Origin: Tigheibacillus halophilus
GTDB lineage: Bacteria; Bacillota; Bacilli; Bacillales; Amphibacillaceae
DNA: 64,000 bases
Direction: 5' to 3'
Assembly (NCBI RefSeq): GCF_042683165.1
Contig: NZ_JBHUIZ010000015.1
Span: 372,001-436,000 of the forward strand
Made by a program: the position numbers and the translations under genes
Shown here: positions 53,516-62,898 of the stretch, one piece after another
Position numbering within the stretch: the stretch's first letter is position 1
Layout of the letters: each line of letters starts with the position of its first letter
The notes under the pieces: generated by a model
Seen by the model: only the letters and a program-made list of their open reading frames with translations
Databases searched by the model: none
What the model was told of the DNA's origin: nothing

Positions 53516-54193
53516 ATGGCAGCGTCTTTTTGTCAAAAAACATTATTGATTACAATCGGCCAAACACCACGAAACGATTTGATGGATGCTTTTGAATCAG
53601 CCAATTTAAACAACATTCAAATGCTAGGGGCCTTGGACGCATTATCTGAAGAAAAACTAGAGGCTCTCAAGCAGGCATCAAGCGGTAAGGCTGAGAAACT
53701 ATTCGTCGTATTGAAAAATGGCACGGCCAATATTGCGCATCAGTTTATTGAAGAACAGATACGGAAGCTGGTTGAACAACATTATGATCAGGCTTCATTG
53801 ATTGTAATTCTATGCATGAGTGATTTTGAGGCTGTCGAATTGCCAAAGGTAGTCAGCCCGATCCAATTAATGATGGAAAAAGCAAAGCAAATAAAATCAG
53901 GTGAGACCGTCCTTATTTGCGTACCTATTCAAGAGCAGTTAGAAACAGCAAAGAAGAAATGGAAAAATGTGAATGGCGATAAATATTTCGCCGTCGTTAA
54001 TCCGAAAGAGGAACAAGTATCCGAACAAATGATGCAACAGTTGGCAGTATACCAGCCAAAACACCTCATCATGGATTGCTATGGGTACGACTATGAAATA
54101 GGGAAGGAAATTGAGAAGCGTTACCCATGTACAGTATATAATGGGCAAAGTTTGATCATAGATAAAATCTGCAATAACGATGTACTTTATTGA
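53516..54193 (+). CDS. AroM-family protein
   Basis: The 225-aa product has the AroM signature TIGQTPRNDLMDAFE near the N-terminus. Other patterns are LSEEKLEAL and the C-terminal DCYGYDYEIGKEIE. E. coli AroM is of unknown function. In hydantoin operons a racemase of the Asp/Glu/hydantoin superfamily normally stands between the transporter and hydrolases, and AroM occupies that slot here. The start is ATG 53516 with GGAGGTG before it; an upstream ATG 53483 overlapping the symporter stop lacks a ribosome site. Confidence 0.85.
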   Translation: MAASFCQKTLLITIGQTPRNDLMDAFESANLNNIQMLGALDALSEEKLEALKQASSGKAEKLFVVLKNGTANIAHQFIEEQIRKLVEQHYDQASLIVILCMSDFEAVELPKVVSPIQLMMEKAKQIKSGETVLICVPIQEQLETAKKKWKNVNGDKYFAVVNPKEEQVSEQMMQQLAVYQPKHLIMDCYGYDYEIGKEIEKRYPCTVYNGQSLIIDKICNNDVLY

Positions 54194-54241
54194 AAATGCA
54201 TAGTACCTGTTTTATAGAAAAGGAGAAAGGAGAAAATAACA

Positions 54242-55480
54242 TTGATCAATGGGGAAAGGTTATGGCGAAACATTCATGAGTTAGCGGCTATTTCAGAGGA
54301 GGATAAACCTTGGACAAGAAGATCCTTCACCGCAAAGTATAATGAAGGCAGAAAATGGTTGGTTAAACAAATGGAAGAAATCGGACTGGAAGTGCAAATT
54401 GACGAGGCGGCAAATGTGACCGGGAAAAGGAGTGGGACAAACCCTGAACTCCCTCCCATTGTCATCGGTTCACATACAGACACAGTTCCAGATGGGGGAA
54501 GATTTGACGGTATCGCTGGTGTGCTCGCTGGGTTAGAGGTATTAAGGACTTTGAAGGAACAAGATATACAACTGCCTTATACCATCCTCCTGACAGATTT
54601 TACAGCTGAGGAGCCATCAGAATATGGTTTATCCACTGTAGGAAGCCGTGCATGGGCGGGGAATCTGACAAGCGACATGCTGCAATATAAAAACGCTGAA
54701 GATAAAAGCTTATCAGAGGCTATTGCTTTTGCTGGAGGGGATCCAGAAAATATTGCAATGTGTAGAAAAGCAAAACAAGCAGTGGCGTTGTATCTGGAAT
54801 TGCATATCGAGCAAGGACCGGTTTTATTACATCATCATGCACAACTGGGTGTTGTAACAGGAATAGTGGGGATTCAACGCTATAAAATAACTGTTGATGG
54901 CCAGCCAAACCATGCTGGCACCACGCCAATGAATATGAGGATGGACGCATTGACTGCTGCTTCTGAAATAGTGTTGGCTTTAGAGAAAGAAGCAAAGAAA
55001 AAATACGACAACCAGGTTGTGGGCACCATCGGGACAATCAATAACTACCCGAATGCTTCTAATGTTGTACCTGGAAAAGTAGAGATGGCAGTTGAAATCC
55101 GCAGCGTTTCTGATCCTGTCATCGATCAGCTCGGTTCCAACTTTAAAAAAGAGGTTGCATCCATTTCAGAAAAGAGAAAGATAACAATCGCTGTTGATGA
55201 CATTTCCCGTTCTAAGCCGATTGTAGTAAAGGAAAAGGTTCGTGATTTATTGACAAAAGCATGTGAGGATGTTGCAGATAATATAGTAGCGTTACCAAGT
55301 GGGGCGGGACATGATGCTAATCAGATGTCGCTATTGGGGCCAGCCGGAATGCTATTTATTCCTTGCAAAGACGGAAGGAGCCATTGTCCAGAGGAATGGG
55401 CAGAAAAAGAAGACGTATGTTTAGGTGCGGAAGCTATGCTGAGAGCGGTATTACATTTTTGCGAAATGGAGGCAACATAA
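54242..55480 (+). CDS. M20 N-carbamoyl-amino acid/allantoate amidohydrolase
   Basis: The 412-aa HyuC/AllC-type M20 enzyme has GSHTDTVPDGGRFDG with metal ligands, an acidic site in TAEEPSEYG, HIEQGPVL and the dimer-interface DGQPNHAGTTPM. It hydrolyses N-carbamoyl-L-amino acids or allantoate to amino acid, CO2 and ammonia. As the last gene of an operon that begins with a hydantoinase, it completes ring opening and decarbamoylation. The start is TTG 54242 behind AAAGGAGAAAGGAG. Confidence 0.85.
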   Translation: MINGERLWRNIHELAAISEEDKPWTRRSFTAKYNEGRKWLVKQMEEIGLEVQIDEAANVTGKRSGTNPELPPIVIGSHTDTVPDGGRFDGIAGVLAGLEVLRTLKEQDIQLPYTILLTDFTAEEPSEYGLSTVGSRAWAGNLTSDMLQYKNAEDKSLSEAIAFAGGDPENIAMCRKAKQAVALYLELHIEQGPVLLHHHAQLGVVTGIVGIQRYKITVDGQPNHAGTTPMNMRMDALTAASEIVLALEKEAKKKYDNQVVGTIGTINNYPNASNVVPGKVEMAVEIRSVSDPVIDQLGSNFKKEVASISEKRKITIAVDDISRSKPIVVKEKVRDLLTKACEDVADNIVALPSGAGHDANQMSLLGPAGMLFIPCKDGRSHCPEEWAEKEDVCLGAEAMLRAVLHFCEMEAT

Positions 55481-55586
55481 TTTTACAATCGGAAATAAGT
55501 CTTTTAGAGGTACCTGAAAATCCAGAAAAAAGGTTTGATTGAGTATAGTGTTCGTTAAGATGTATTAAATGAAGATAAAAATAAAG

Positions 55587-55633
55587 CCGCAAATCATTCC
55601 GGACACCTCCTCCCAAATGATTTGCGGTTATTT
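55587..55633 (+). terminator. Terminator of the hydantoin operon
   Basis: A perfect 12-bp stem (55587-55598 with 55616-55627) has a 17-nt loop and TTATTT behind it. It lies 107 bp after the M20 gene. Confidence 0.6.
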
Positions 55634-55760
55634 GCTACTTGCGGCTCATGTAGGAGGATTGAACATTTCCCAATATATTTTTTCAAAAGATAACTATAGC
55701 TGATTATCAAAATGAATTGCAGAGCTGTCAGAACACATATGGAAAAATCTAAAGGGGACG

Positions 55761-55809
55761 AAAAACCCCCCGTGGTATCAGATTCAGAGTGAACTGATAC
55801 CATGGGGGG
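55761..55809 (-). terminator. sstT: Terminator of sstT
   Basis: CCCCCCGTGGTATCAG (55766-55781) pairs with CTGATACCATGGGGGG (55794-55809), 16 bp with one G-U. On the minus strand GGGGGG is followed by TTTTT. Confidence 0.85.
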
Positions 55810-55830
55810 GTTACCCTTCACCTTTACACT

Positions 55831-57069
55831 TCATCCAACTTTATGAATATCGATTTTTTGCCCTTTTTTACGTCGTTCCCTGAATTCAGCAGCTGCAGTG
55901 AAGAGCGCATCCGTAGACGAGTTGAGTGCTGTTTCACAAGAATCCTGCAAAACGCCAACGATGAATCCCACTCCAACAACCTTCATTGCCATGTCATCCG
56001 GAATACCAAAGAGGCTGCATGCCAAGGGGATCAATAATAAAGAACCACCAGCAACGCCAGATGCTCCGCAAGCACATACTGCCGCTACGACACTGAGGAT
56101 GAAGGCGGTAGGAATGTCCACTGGAATATCCAGTGTATGCACCGCTGCCAGTGTCAAAACAGAAATCGTAACTGCTGCCCCAGCCATATTAATGGTTGCA
56201 CCTAATGGGATGGAGACAGCATAAGTATCTTTATTCAATCCCAGTTTTTCACACAGGTTCATATTAACTGGGATGTTCGCCGCGGAACTGCGGGTGAAGA
56301 ACGCCGTAATACCACTTTCCCTTAAACATCTGAATACTAGTGGATAAGGATTTTGCCGTGTGCATACGAATACGATGATTGGATTGACAACCAAAGCGAC
56401 GAAAATCATACAGCCCAATAAAACAGCGAGTAATTTTCCGTAACCAAGCAACGTATCCAGCCCGCTTGTCGTAATAGATTCGATTACCAGTCCCATGATG
56501 CCGAATGGGGCAAGTTTGATGACCCATGTGACGATTTTGGTCACAGCATCCGAAACATTCGAGATCATTGTTTTAGTCGTATCTGGTGCACTTTTCAGCG
56601 CTAAACCAAGCACGATAGCCCAGGCTAATATACCGATATAGTTCGCATTGTATATGGCCGACACCGGATTATCCACGATGTTCGTCAGCAATGTTTTCAA
56701 AACTTCTGCAATACCGCCAGGGGCCGTTAAATCATCCGAGGCCGTGGCTAATGTCAAACTGACAGGAAACATGAAACTTGCAATCACTGCAACAAGACCA
56801 GCTAAAAATGTACCAAAAAGATAAAGGACAAGAATAGATTTCATATTTGTTTTGTGGCCACTTTTATGTTGGGCGATAGCTGCCATCACTAAGAAAAATA
56901 CCAATACAGGAGCGACTGCTTTCAAAGCTCCTACAAATAAGGTGCCTAGTATGGTTAGAGTTTTTGCTACGCTTGGTACAGCCAGGGCTAAAATGATGCC
57001 GATTACCAAACCAATGCATATTTGCTTGACAAGGCTTAAACGATTCCACGCATGCCACACTTTTCTCAT
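55831..57069 (-). CDS. sstT: Serine/threonine:Na+ symporter SstT
   Basis: The 412-aa dicarboxylate/amino acid:cation symporter starts VKQICIGLVIGIILALAVP. Motifs GITAFFTRSSAANIPVN and SIPLGATINMAGAAVTISV are typical of SstT, as is ASGVAGGSLLLIPLACSLF near the end. It takes up serine and threonine with Na+. The start is ATG 57069 after AAGGGGG; a longer in-frame extension lacks a ribosome site. Monocistronic. Confidence 0.9.
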   Translation of the reverse strand: MRKVWHAWNRLSLVKQICIGLVIGIILALAVPSVAKTLTILGTLFVGALKAVAPVLVFFLVMAAIAQHKSGHKTNMKSILVLYLFGTFLAGLVAVIASFMFPVSLTLATASDDLTAPGGIAEVLKTLLTNIVDNPVSAIYNANYIGILAWAIVLGLALKSAPDTTKTMISNVSDAVTKIVTWVIKLAPFGIMGLVIESITTSGLDTLLGYGKLLAVLLGCMIFVALVVNPIIVFVCTRQNPYPLVFRCLRESGITAFFTRSSAANIPVNMNLCEKLGLNKDTYAVSIPLGATINMAGAAVTISVLTLAAVHTLDIPVDIPTAFILSVVAAVCACGASGVAGGSLLLIPLACSLFGIPDDMAMKVVGVGFIVGVLQDSCETALNSSTDALFTAAAEFRERRKKGQKIDIHKVG

Positions 57070-57378
57070 GAAGTTCCCCCTTACATGCAACATTCCAGCG
57101 CTCATGAGAAACGAACATTGGAATTTGAATGCCATTATTTTTTAACAATTTATTTTTATAAAGAATATTATAATTAATGGCGTTTGTCAATCGGAGCAGT
57201 GTTAGCATGCAAAGTAATATATGGTGTTCTGCTGAAAGCTTGTGAGGAATTGGTTTAGAGTGATTGCATTTGTCAGAATCCAGCAAAAAATAGTGCAGTA
57301 TCAAAGTTTTAAAAATGCCTGTCCCTAATGATACATCAAGGGGACAGGCTTAAAAACCTTATACATGGGTTAATTATT
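57070..57378. other. Gene-free stretch between sstT and araR
   Basis: About 310 bp. It holds the araR terminator at 57317-57349 and, upstream of sstT, the ribosome site. No riboswitch or small gene is recognised. Confidence 0.5.
57317..57349 (-). terminator. araR: Terminator of araR
   Basis: GCCTGTCCC (57317-57325) pairs with GGGACAGGC (57341-57349); the minus strand continues ATTTTTAAAA. Confidence 0.7.
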
Positions 57379-58482
57379 TTAATCAATTTTTTTTACGGTT
57401 TCTCCCTCCACGAACAAGGGTTGATAATAGGTCTCGTTAGGCAGGTTCTTCTTTCCTTGTAATTTTTTAATGATCCAATCCGCCGCATCCCTTCCCATTT
57501 GTTCTTGTGGATGTGTCAACGTCGTTAGTTTGATGTTCGCATTTTTAGCCATGTATGAATTGTCCTGACCAATGATCGATAATTCATCCGGTATAGAAAT
57601 ATCAAGGTGTTTGCATACCTTTGTTACTTCAAGCCCAACCTGATCGTTATAACATACTAAGCCAGTCAATTCCTCTCTGTTTTCCATCAGGAATGACTTC
57701 AGATTCGTATAAAGGTCAGGCTTTGATTCCGTGCTGAAAGAAAACACCTGTCCTGGCTGAAAACGTAATTTGGCTTCTCCGAGTGCCTTGATATATCCTT
57801 TCATTCGATATTTCCCTTGCAAATCATCCGTTTTTGTAAGGAGGCCTATTTGCTTGTGCCCCTTTGAAATCAATTCTTTTGTTGCTAAATAGCCAGACTG
57901 CACATCATCGAGACAAAAGAAGGGTACCTCTAACTCTTCATAATAAGCATTGATCATGGTGAATGGCACATTCTGTTCTTTGAACGACAGGTAGTAGGCG
58001 ATGTTCGGATTGTACAAGTTGCTTTTGGTTGGCTCAATAATCAAACCATCTACTCCATATGAAAGCATCGTTTCCAATGCTTTTTTTTCCTGATCGACGT
58101 CATTGTTCGTACTGGCTAATAGTAACGAATAGTTATTTGCATTTAACCTGCTTTCGATTCCGCGAATGATAGAGGGGAATATGTAGTCAGATATATAGGT
58201 GGTAATGACACCAATTGTTTTCTTATTGGCTGTTCCACTGGATTTTGCCTGATATTGGCTGCTGACATAAGTGCCGGATCCTTTTTCGCTCCTTAGAAAT
58301 CCCTCGCTCGCCAGTTGTGCAATAGCTCTGCGAACGGTGTGTCTGCTGACTTCATATTGTTCAAGCATGGCGGTTTCGGTTGGAATACGATCTCCTTCAT
58401 TATAATTTCCGGAAAGGATATTACTTTTTATATCATCAATAATGACTTGATATTTTGGTTTCAATTCTCTCACTGCTTTCAT
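57379..58482 (-). CDS. araR: Arabinose repressor AraR (GntR HTH + LacI-type effector domain)
   Basis: The 367-aa chimeric repressor has an N-terminal GntR winged HTH (YNEGDRIPTETAMLEQYEVS, then RHTVRRAIAQL) fused to a LacI/GalR-like sugar-binding domain (KKTIGVITTYISDYIFPSI onward; VCYNDQVGLEV). This is the AraR layout of Bacillus, where L-arabinose releases repression. It is divergent from the kinase-araD-araA operon. Three AraR-like sites lie between the two starts. Confidence 0.92.
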   Translation of the reverse strand: MKAVRELKPKYQVIIDDIKSNILSGNYNEGDRIPTETAMLEQYEVSRHTVRRAIAQLASEGFLRSEKGSGTYVSSQYQAKSSGTANKKTIGVITTYISDYIFPSIIRGIESRLNANNYSLLLASTNNDVDQEKKALETMLSYGVDGLIIEPTKSNLYNPNIAYYLSFKEQNVPFTMINAYYEELEVPFFCLDDVQSGYLATKELISKGHKQIGLLTKTDDLQGKYRMKGYIKALGEAKLRFQPGQVFSFSTESKPDLYTNLKSFLMENREELTGLVCYNDQVGLEVTKVCKHLDISIPDELSIIGQDNSYMAKNANIKLTTLTHPQEQMGRDAADWIIKKLQGKKNLPNETYYQPLFVEGETVKKID

Positions 58483-58512
58483 AGGTCATTTCATTTTATT
58501 TGATTCATATCA

Positions 58513-58532
58513 ATATTTATACGTACATATTT
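58513..58532. promoter_or_regulatory. AraR-like operator 1 (near araR)
   Basis: An AT-rich site with a TACGTA centre (58519-58526 region, ATACGTAC), flanked by ATATTT and ATATTT on both sides. It resembles the Bacillus AraR box, which has a TACGTACAAAT core, and lies 31 bp upstream of araR. Confidence 0.55.
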
Positions 58533-58628
58533 TACCATTGTTATGAACGGATGAAAAGATTTCCTTTTAAACCAGTATTCAGTATTGGGAAGACTATTGT
58601 ACAGTTTAATTTAGCCTTATTAAAACGT

Positions 58629-58650
58629 CAAATATATATGTATATATTTG
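58629..58650. promoter_or_regulatory. AraR-like operator 2
   Basis: A 22-bp near-palindrome with arms CAAATATATA (58629-58638) and TATATATTTG (58641-58650). It lies just upstream of the kinase promoter. Confidence 0.5.
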
Positions 58651-58657
58651 AATATAA

Positions 58658-58686
58658 TTGACAAATATACGTACAAAAATTATACT
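58658..58686 (+). promoter_or_regulatory. SigA promoter of the arabinose operon with AraR site in the spacer
   Basis: TTGACA (58658-58663), an exact 17-bp spacer and TATACT (58681-58686). The spacer contains an AraR-like ATACGTACAAA core (58668-58678), so AraR would block polymerase directly. It also shows that the coding start lies downstream, at 58747. Confidence 0.8.
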
Positions 58687-58746
58687 GTAACCGATGAGAA
58701 AGCGCCTTCTTTTGATTATGAATTGGTATCAGAAAGGGGATTTTAT

Positions 58747-60354
58747 GTGAAAGCAGATCAAGCGAGCATGAAACAGGCAATCGTCAGTGGAGATACTTCC
58801 CTTGGAATCGAGCTTGGATCGACCCGCATCAAGGCTGTGCTGATTGACAATCATTTTGAAACGATCGCCACTGGAAGCTATGAATGGGAAAATATCTTAG
58901 AAAATGGCTTTTGGACGTACAACTTGGCAGATATTATTACTGGTCTGCAGACGGCTTATAGCGAAATGAAACAGCAAGTGGAAAGAAGTCATGGGGTCAC
59001 TATCCGGACAATTGGTTCTATAGGGATTTCTGCAATGATGCATGGGTATCTGGCTTTTGACCACACCGGGGAATTGCTTGTCCCGTTTCGTACTTGGCGC
59101 AACGCGACAACTGGTACGGCAGCAAAAACATTGACGGATCAGTTCCAATTCAATATCCCGGAACGGTGGAGTGTTGCACACCTTTATCAGGCAATACTTA
59201 ATGAAGAAAAACACTTGCCACGTATTGATTTTATGACAACATTATCAGGGTTCATGCACTGGCTGCTGACAGGCAAAAAAATACTTGGTATCGGGGATGC
59301 TTCAGGCATGTTTCCGATTGATGAAACAACACAGGATTATCATGAGACAATGCTGAGACAGTTTGATGAATTGATTGCTGCCAAAGGTTTTCCATGGAAG
59401 CTGGAGGATATTCTTCCTGAAGTTTGTATTTCAGGTAAACAAGCTGGCGAACTTACCAAGATCGGTGTAAAAATACTGGACAGATCACAAAATTTACAAC
59501 CCGGTATCCCGCTCTGTCCACCAGAGGGAGATGCAGGAACAGGCATGGTTGCGACAAACAGTGTGAGACAACGTACGGGAAACATCTCGGTCGGGACTTC
59601 TATTTTTGCCATGATCGTGCTGGAGGAAAAACTTTCTAACGTATACCCCGAAATAGATTTAGTAGCCACACCAAACGGAAGTCCAGTCGCAATGGTACAC
59701 GCGAATAACTGTTCAAGTGACATCAACGCCTGGCTAGGCCTGTTCCGTGAATTTTCGGAAGCGATGGGCCAAGCAGTAGAAACAGATACATTATTTGATG
59801 TGATGTTGACGAAAGCATTAGAGGCTGATCAGGATGGCGGCGGTTTGCTGAGCTATGGTTACTACTCAGGCGAGAATATCACTCGATTGGAGAAAGGGCG
59901 GCCATTATTCGTTCGCTCTCCCGAAAGCAATTTTAATTTGGCAAACTTCATGCGGACGCATCTTTTCACTGCCTTCGGGGCTTTGAAAATCGGTATGGAT
60001 ATTTTGAAAAAGAAAGAAAATGTTGCAATTGACAGCATTCTGGCCCATGGCGGCCTATTCAAAACCCCTGTTGTTGGTCAGAAAATGATTGCGGCTGCAA
60101 TTAATGCACCAGTCTCGGTGATGGGAACAGCTGGAGATGGAGGAGCCTGGGGGATCGCTATTCTTGCATCTTATATGAAGAATAAAGAACGAAATGAGAG
60201 ATTAGAAGATTTTCTTGATGAAAAAGTGTACCGAACTTCAAATAGGACGGAAATACATCCGGATCAATCGGATGTGAAAGGCTTCGAAGAATTTATCGAA
60301 CGATACAAGAAAGGTCTGGTAATCGAGCGGGCAGCTGTAGACCACTTTATGTGA
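58747..60354 (+). CDS. FGGY-family kinase, probable L-ribulokinase (non-canonical AraB)
   Basis: The 535-aa FGGY kinase opens with the ATP-site motif GIELGSTRIKAVLID and has GNISVGTSIFAMI and GTAGDGGAWGIAILA. It differs from the standard Bacillus AraB and resembles the alternative ribulokinase type seen with araD and araA in clostridia. It probably phosphorylates L-ribulose. The start is GTG 58747, 7 nt after AAAGGGG; the open frame upstream runs through the promoter and is not translated. Confidence 0.8.
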   Translation: MKADQASMKQAIVSGDTSLGIELGSTRIKAVLIDNHFETIATGSYEWENILENGFWTYNLADIITGLQTAYSEMKQQVERSHGVTIRTIGSIGISAMMHGYLAFDHTGELLVPFRTWRNATTGTAAKTLTDQFQFNIPERWSVAHLYQAILNEEKHLPRIDFMTTLSGFMHWLLTGKKILGIGDASGMFPIDETTQDYHETMLRQFDELIAAKGFPWKLEDILPEVCISGKQAGELTKIGVKILDRSQNLQPGIPLCPPEGDAGTGMVATNSVRQRTGNISVGTSIFAMIVLEEKLSNVYPEIDLVATPNGSPVAMVHANNCSSDINAWLGLFREFSEAMGQAVETDTLFDVMLTKALEADQDGGGLLSYGYYSGENITRLEKGRPLFVRSPESNFNLANFMRTHLFTAFGALKIGMDILKKKENVAIDSILAHGGLFKTPVVGQKMIAAAINAPVSVMGTAGDGGAWGIAILASYMKNKERNERLEDFLDEKVYRTSNRTEIHPDQSDVKGFEEFIERYKKGLVIERAAVDHFM

Positions 60355-60379
60355 TAAGCAGCAATTTGGAGGTGACGCT

Positions 60380-61075
60380 ATGTTAGAGCAACTGAAAAAA
60401 GAAGTATTTCAAGCAAATCTGGATTTACCGAAACAAGGACTTGTGAAATATACTTGGGGAAATGTAAGTGCCATTGATCGTAAGAGCGGTCTGTTTGTAA
60501 TCAAGCCCAGTGGTGTGGACTATGAAACAATGAGAGAAAATGATATGGTGGTCGTCGATTTGGACGGAAATATCGTTGAAGGGAAATTGAATCCGTCATC
60601 CGATACAGATACCCACGCTGTGCTTTATAGATACTACACGGAAATCGGCGGCATCGCACACACCCATTCCACTTGGGCGACTATTTGGGCACAAGCAGGC
60701 CTCGATGTGCCGGCAATGGGAACCACACATGCTGATACTTTCTATGGGTCTGTACCCTGTGCGCGTTTTTTGACAGAAGAGGAAATCGACCGTGGTTATG
60801 AAACGGAAACCGGCAACGTGATCATTGAAACATTTGAAGAACGCGATTTGGACATTTTAGCGGTGCCAGGGATTTTGCTGCATGGACACGGCCCGTTTAC
60901 ATGGGGAAAGGACGCAAAGTCAGCAGTCATGAACAGTGTGGTGCTGGATGAAGTTGCAAAAACGAATTTATTTGCTCGGGGTTTGAATCATTTTGCAGAG
61001 GAATTGCCACAGCGTATTTTAGATAAGCATTATTTGCGAAAACATGGAGAAAACGCTTATTACGGGCAAGAATAA
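60380..61075 (+). CDS. araD: L-ribulose-5-phosphate 4-epimerase
   Basis: The 231-aa class II aldolase-fold protein has the zinc-binding AHTHSTW (about 92-98) with a distal His in LLHGHGPF, and the early LVKYTWGNVSAIDR. It converts L-ribulose 5-phosphate to D-xylulose 5-phosphate. It starts 25 bp after the kinase and 33 bp before araA in one operon. Confidence 0.95.
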   Translation: MLEQLKKEVFQANLDLPKQGLVKYTWGNVSAIDRKSGLFVIKPSGVDYETMRENDMVVVDLDGNIVEGKLNPSSDTDTHAVLYRYYTEIGGIAHTHSTWATIWAQAGLDVPAMGTTHADTFYGSVPCARFLTEEEIDRGYETETGNVIIETFEERDLDILAVPGILLHGHGPFTWGKDAKSAVMNSVVLDEVAKTNLFARGLNHFAEELPQRILDKHYLRKHGENAYYGQE

Positions 61076-61108
61076 TGCAAAAATTTTGATTGATGGAGGG
61101 GAATCTGT

Positions 61109-62533
61109 ATGTCTGCAATGGAGAAAAAACAGTTTTGGTTTATCGTCGGTTCACAACATTTGTATGGTGAAGAAGCCTTGGCAGAAGTAAAAGCACATGC
61201 GCAAACAATGACGGATGCCCTAAATGAAAGCGATATTTTGCCTTACCCGATTGTATTGCAAGATCTAGCCGTCAGCGCAGACAAAATCACTAATATGATG
61301 AAGGAAGCTAATTATCGTGATGAAGTTGCTGGTGTCATTACCTGGATGCATACATTTTCACCAGCGAAAATGTGGATTCGCGGCACAAAATTATTACAAA
61401 AGCCCTTGCTTCATTTGGCAACACAATTCAATGAACGTATTCCATGGGAAACGATTGATATGGATTTCATGAACCTCAATCAATCGGCCCATGGTGATCG
61501 GGAATACGGCTTTATCAATGCGCGTTTACAAAAACGTAATAAAGTAGTCGCAGGCCATTGGAGACATACCGAGGTACAACAACAAATCGCGGATTGGATG
61601 GACGTGGCGGTTGCTTATCATGAAAGCTTCGATATCAAAGTAGCCCGCTTTGGGGATAACATGCGAAACGTTGGCGTAACAGAAGGAGACAAGATTGAAG
61701 CTCAGATCCAATTTGGGTGGACAGTGGATTATTTTGGGATTGGGGATCTTGTGCAGTATGTGGAAGCTGTAAAGGTGGACGAAGTGGATGCTTTATTTGC
61801 AGAATATGAAAAGCGCTATGAATTCGATTACGGAACATATAGCAAGGAAGAGTGGGAGGCTAGTGTGAAAGTACAGGCAAGCTATGAAATAGCCATTAAA
61901 CGTTTCCTTGATGATGGCGGTTATCGTGCCTTTACGACTAACTTCGAAGATTTATATGGTATGGAGCAGCTTCCTGGTCTTGCGGTCCAGCGTTTGATGG
62001 AACAAGGCTATGGTTTTGCAGGTGAAGGGGACTGGAAAACTGCAGCATTAGATCGCTTACTCAAAGTAATGAGTCATCATCAAGCGACGGGTTTTATGGA
62101 GGACTATACCTATGAATTGACTCCGGGACAGGAATCAGTGCTTCAATCTCATATGCTTGAGGTTGATCCGACCTTGGCTGGCAATAAACCGCGAATTGTT
62201 GTATCTCCCTTAAGCATGGGGGAGCGCAAAGATCCGGCACGATTGGTTTTTGATGGTAAAGCAGGGGACGGGGTAGTCGTTTCAATGGCTGACTTCGGCA
62301 CGCACTTTAAACTATTGATCAATGAAATTTCTGCATTCGAGCCGACTGCGCCAGCGCCGAGACTTCCGGTGGCTCGTGTGCTTTGGGAAATCAAGCCTGA
62401 TTTCCAACATGGTGTGAAGACTTGGATTGAAAATGGGGGCGGCCATCATACCGTTGTATCATTGCATTTGACAACGGATCAGATCATAACTTATGCAAAA
62501 CTGGTTAACTTGGAATATACCGTCATTAACTAA
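61109..62533 (+). CDS. araA: L-arabinose isomerase
   Basis: The 474-aa product matches AraA throughout: FWFIVGSQHLYGEEAL at the start, the VITWMHTFSPAKMWIRG segment, HSPATGF-like HHQATGFMEDYTYEL, and the terminal ENGGGHHTVVS. It interconverts L-arabinose and L-ribulose with Mn2+. The GGAGGGG ribosome site is 7 nt before the ATG. No arabinose transporter or araL-type genes are in view downstream. Confidence 0.95.
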   Translation: MSAMEKKQFWFIVGSQHLYGEEALAEVKAHAQTMTDALNESDILPYPIVLQDLAVSADKITNMMKEANYRDEVAGVITWMHTFSPAKMWIRGTKLLQKPLLHLATQFNERIPWETIDMDFMNLNQSAHGDREYGFINARLQKRNKVVAGHWRHTEVQQQIADWMDVAVAYHESFDIKVARFGDNMRNVGVTEGDKIEAQIQFGWTVDYFGIGDLVQYVEAVKVDEVDALFAEYEKRYEFDYGTYSKEEWEASVKVQASYEIAIKRFLDDGGYRAFTTNFEDLYGMEQLPGLAVQRLMEQGYGFAGEGDWKTAALDRLLKVMSHHQATGFMEDYTYELTPGQESVLQSHMLEVDPTLAGNKPRIVVSPLSMGERKDPARLVFDGKAGDGVVVSMADFGTHFKLLINEISAFEPTAPAPRLPVARVLWEIKPDFQHGVKTWIENGGGHHTVVSLHLTTDQIITYAKLVNLEYTVIN

Positions 62534-62633
62534 TGAGCTTGTGAGAGCGCTGCTTTCTTACAGGCAAAATATAAGAACGGATGCTGGCACATGCATCCAA
62601 AAATAAGGAGCTATGGACCTTTTTATCATTACT

Positions 62634-62672
62634 GGCAATAATATCCCTTGGGTTGTTATTGCCTCTTTTCTT
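62634..62672 (+). terminator. Probable terminator of the arabinose operon
   Basis: GGCAATAA (62634-62641) pairs with TTATTGCC (62656-62663); TCTTTTCTT follows. It lies about 100 bp after araA. Confidence 0.55.
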
Positions 62673-62783
62673 AAAGACAAAAGACTTCTCCTTCCAACTG
62701 CTAAAATATGCCAAATTGGCAAAACGCTTGTTACTTATCGTACAATAACAAAGACGTTATACGTTTCTCAGGGCGTTTGAGTG

Positions 62784-62845
62784 TATAATCAAAGCATGTG
62801 CTAGTCAAATTTTTTCAGTTCTCTGACTGCATTGGCCGAGAACTG
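62784..62845 (+). promoter_or_regulatory. Promoter -10 and inverted repeat before the GntR/UTRA gene
   Basis: TATAAT (62784-62789) is the probable -10; the -35 is weak. Downstream, CAGTTCTC (62816-62823) and GAGAACTG (62838-62845) are perfect 8-bp arms around 14 nt. This may be the binding site of the GntR/UTRA regulator. Confidence 0.5.
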
Positions 62846-62898
62846 CCCTCTAAAGGGAATGAATGTAAGCAAGCGAGATACTGGTTAGGAGGATGAAC

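Larger units (their letters stand above)
55481..55830. other. Gene-free stretch holding two terminators
   Basis: About 350 bp between the convergent hydantoin operon and sstT. CCGCAAATCATT (55587-55598) and AATGATTTGCGG (55616-55627), followed by TTATTT, is the plus-strand terminator. The larger hairpin near 55766-55809 serves sstT. Nothing else is visible. Confidence 0.6.

Noticed and set aside
58648..58746. N-terminal extension of the FGGY kinase
   Set aside because: It contains the TTGACA/TATACT promoter and AraR-like sites and starts with TTG without a ribosome site; GTG 58747 has AAAGGGG at proper spacing.
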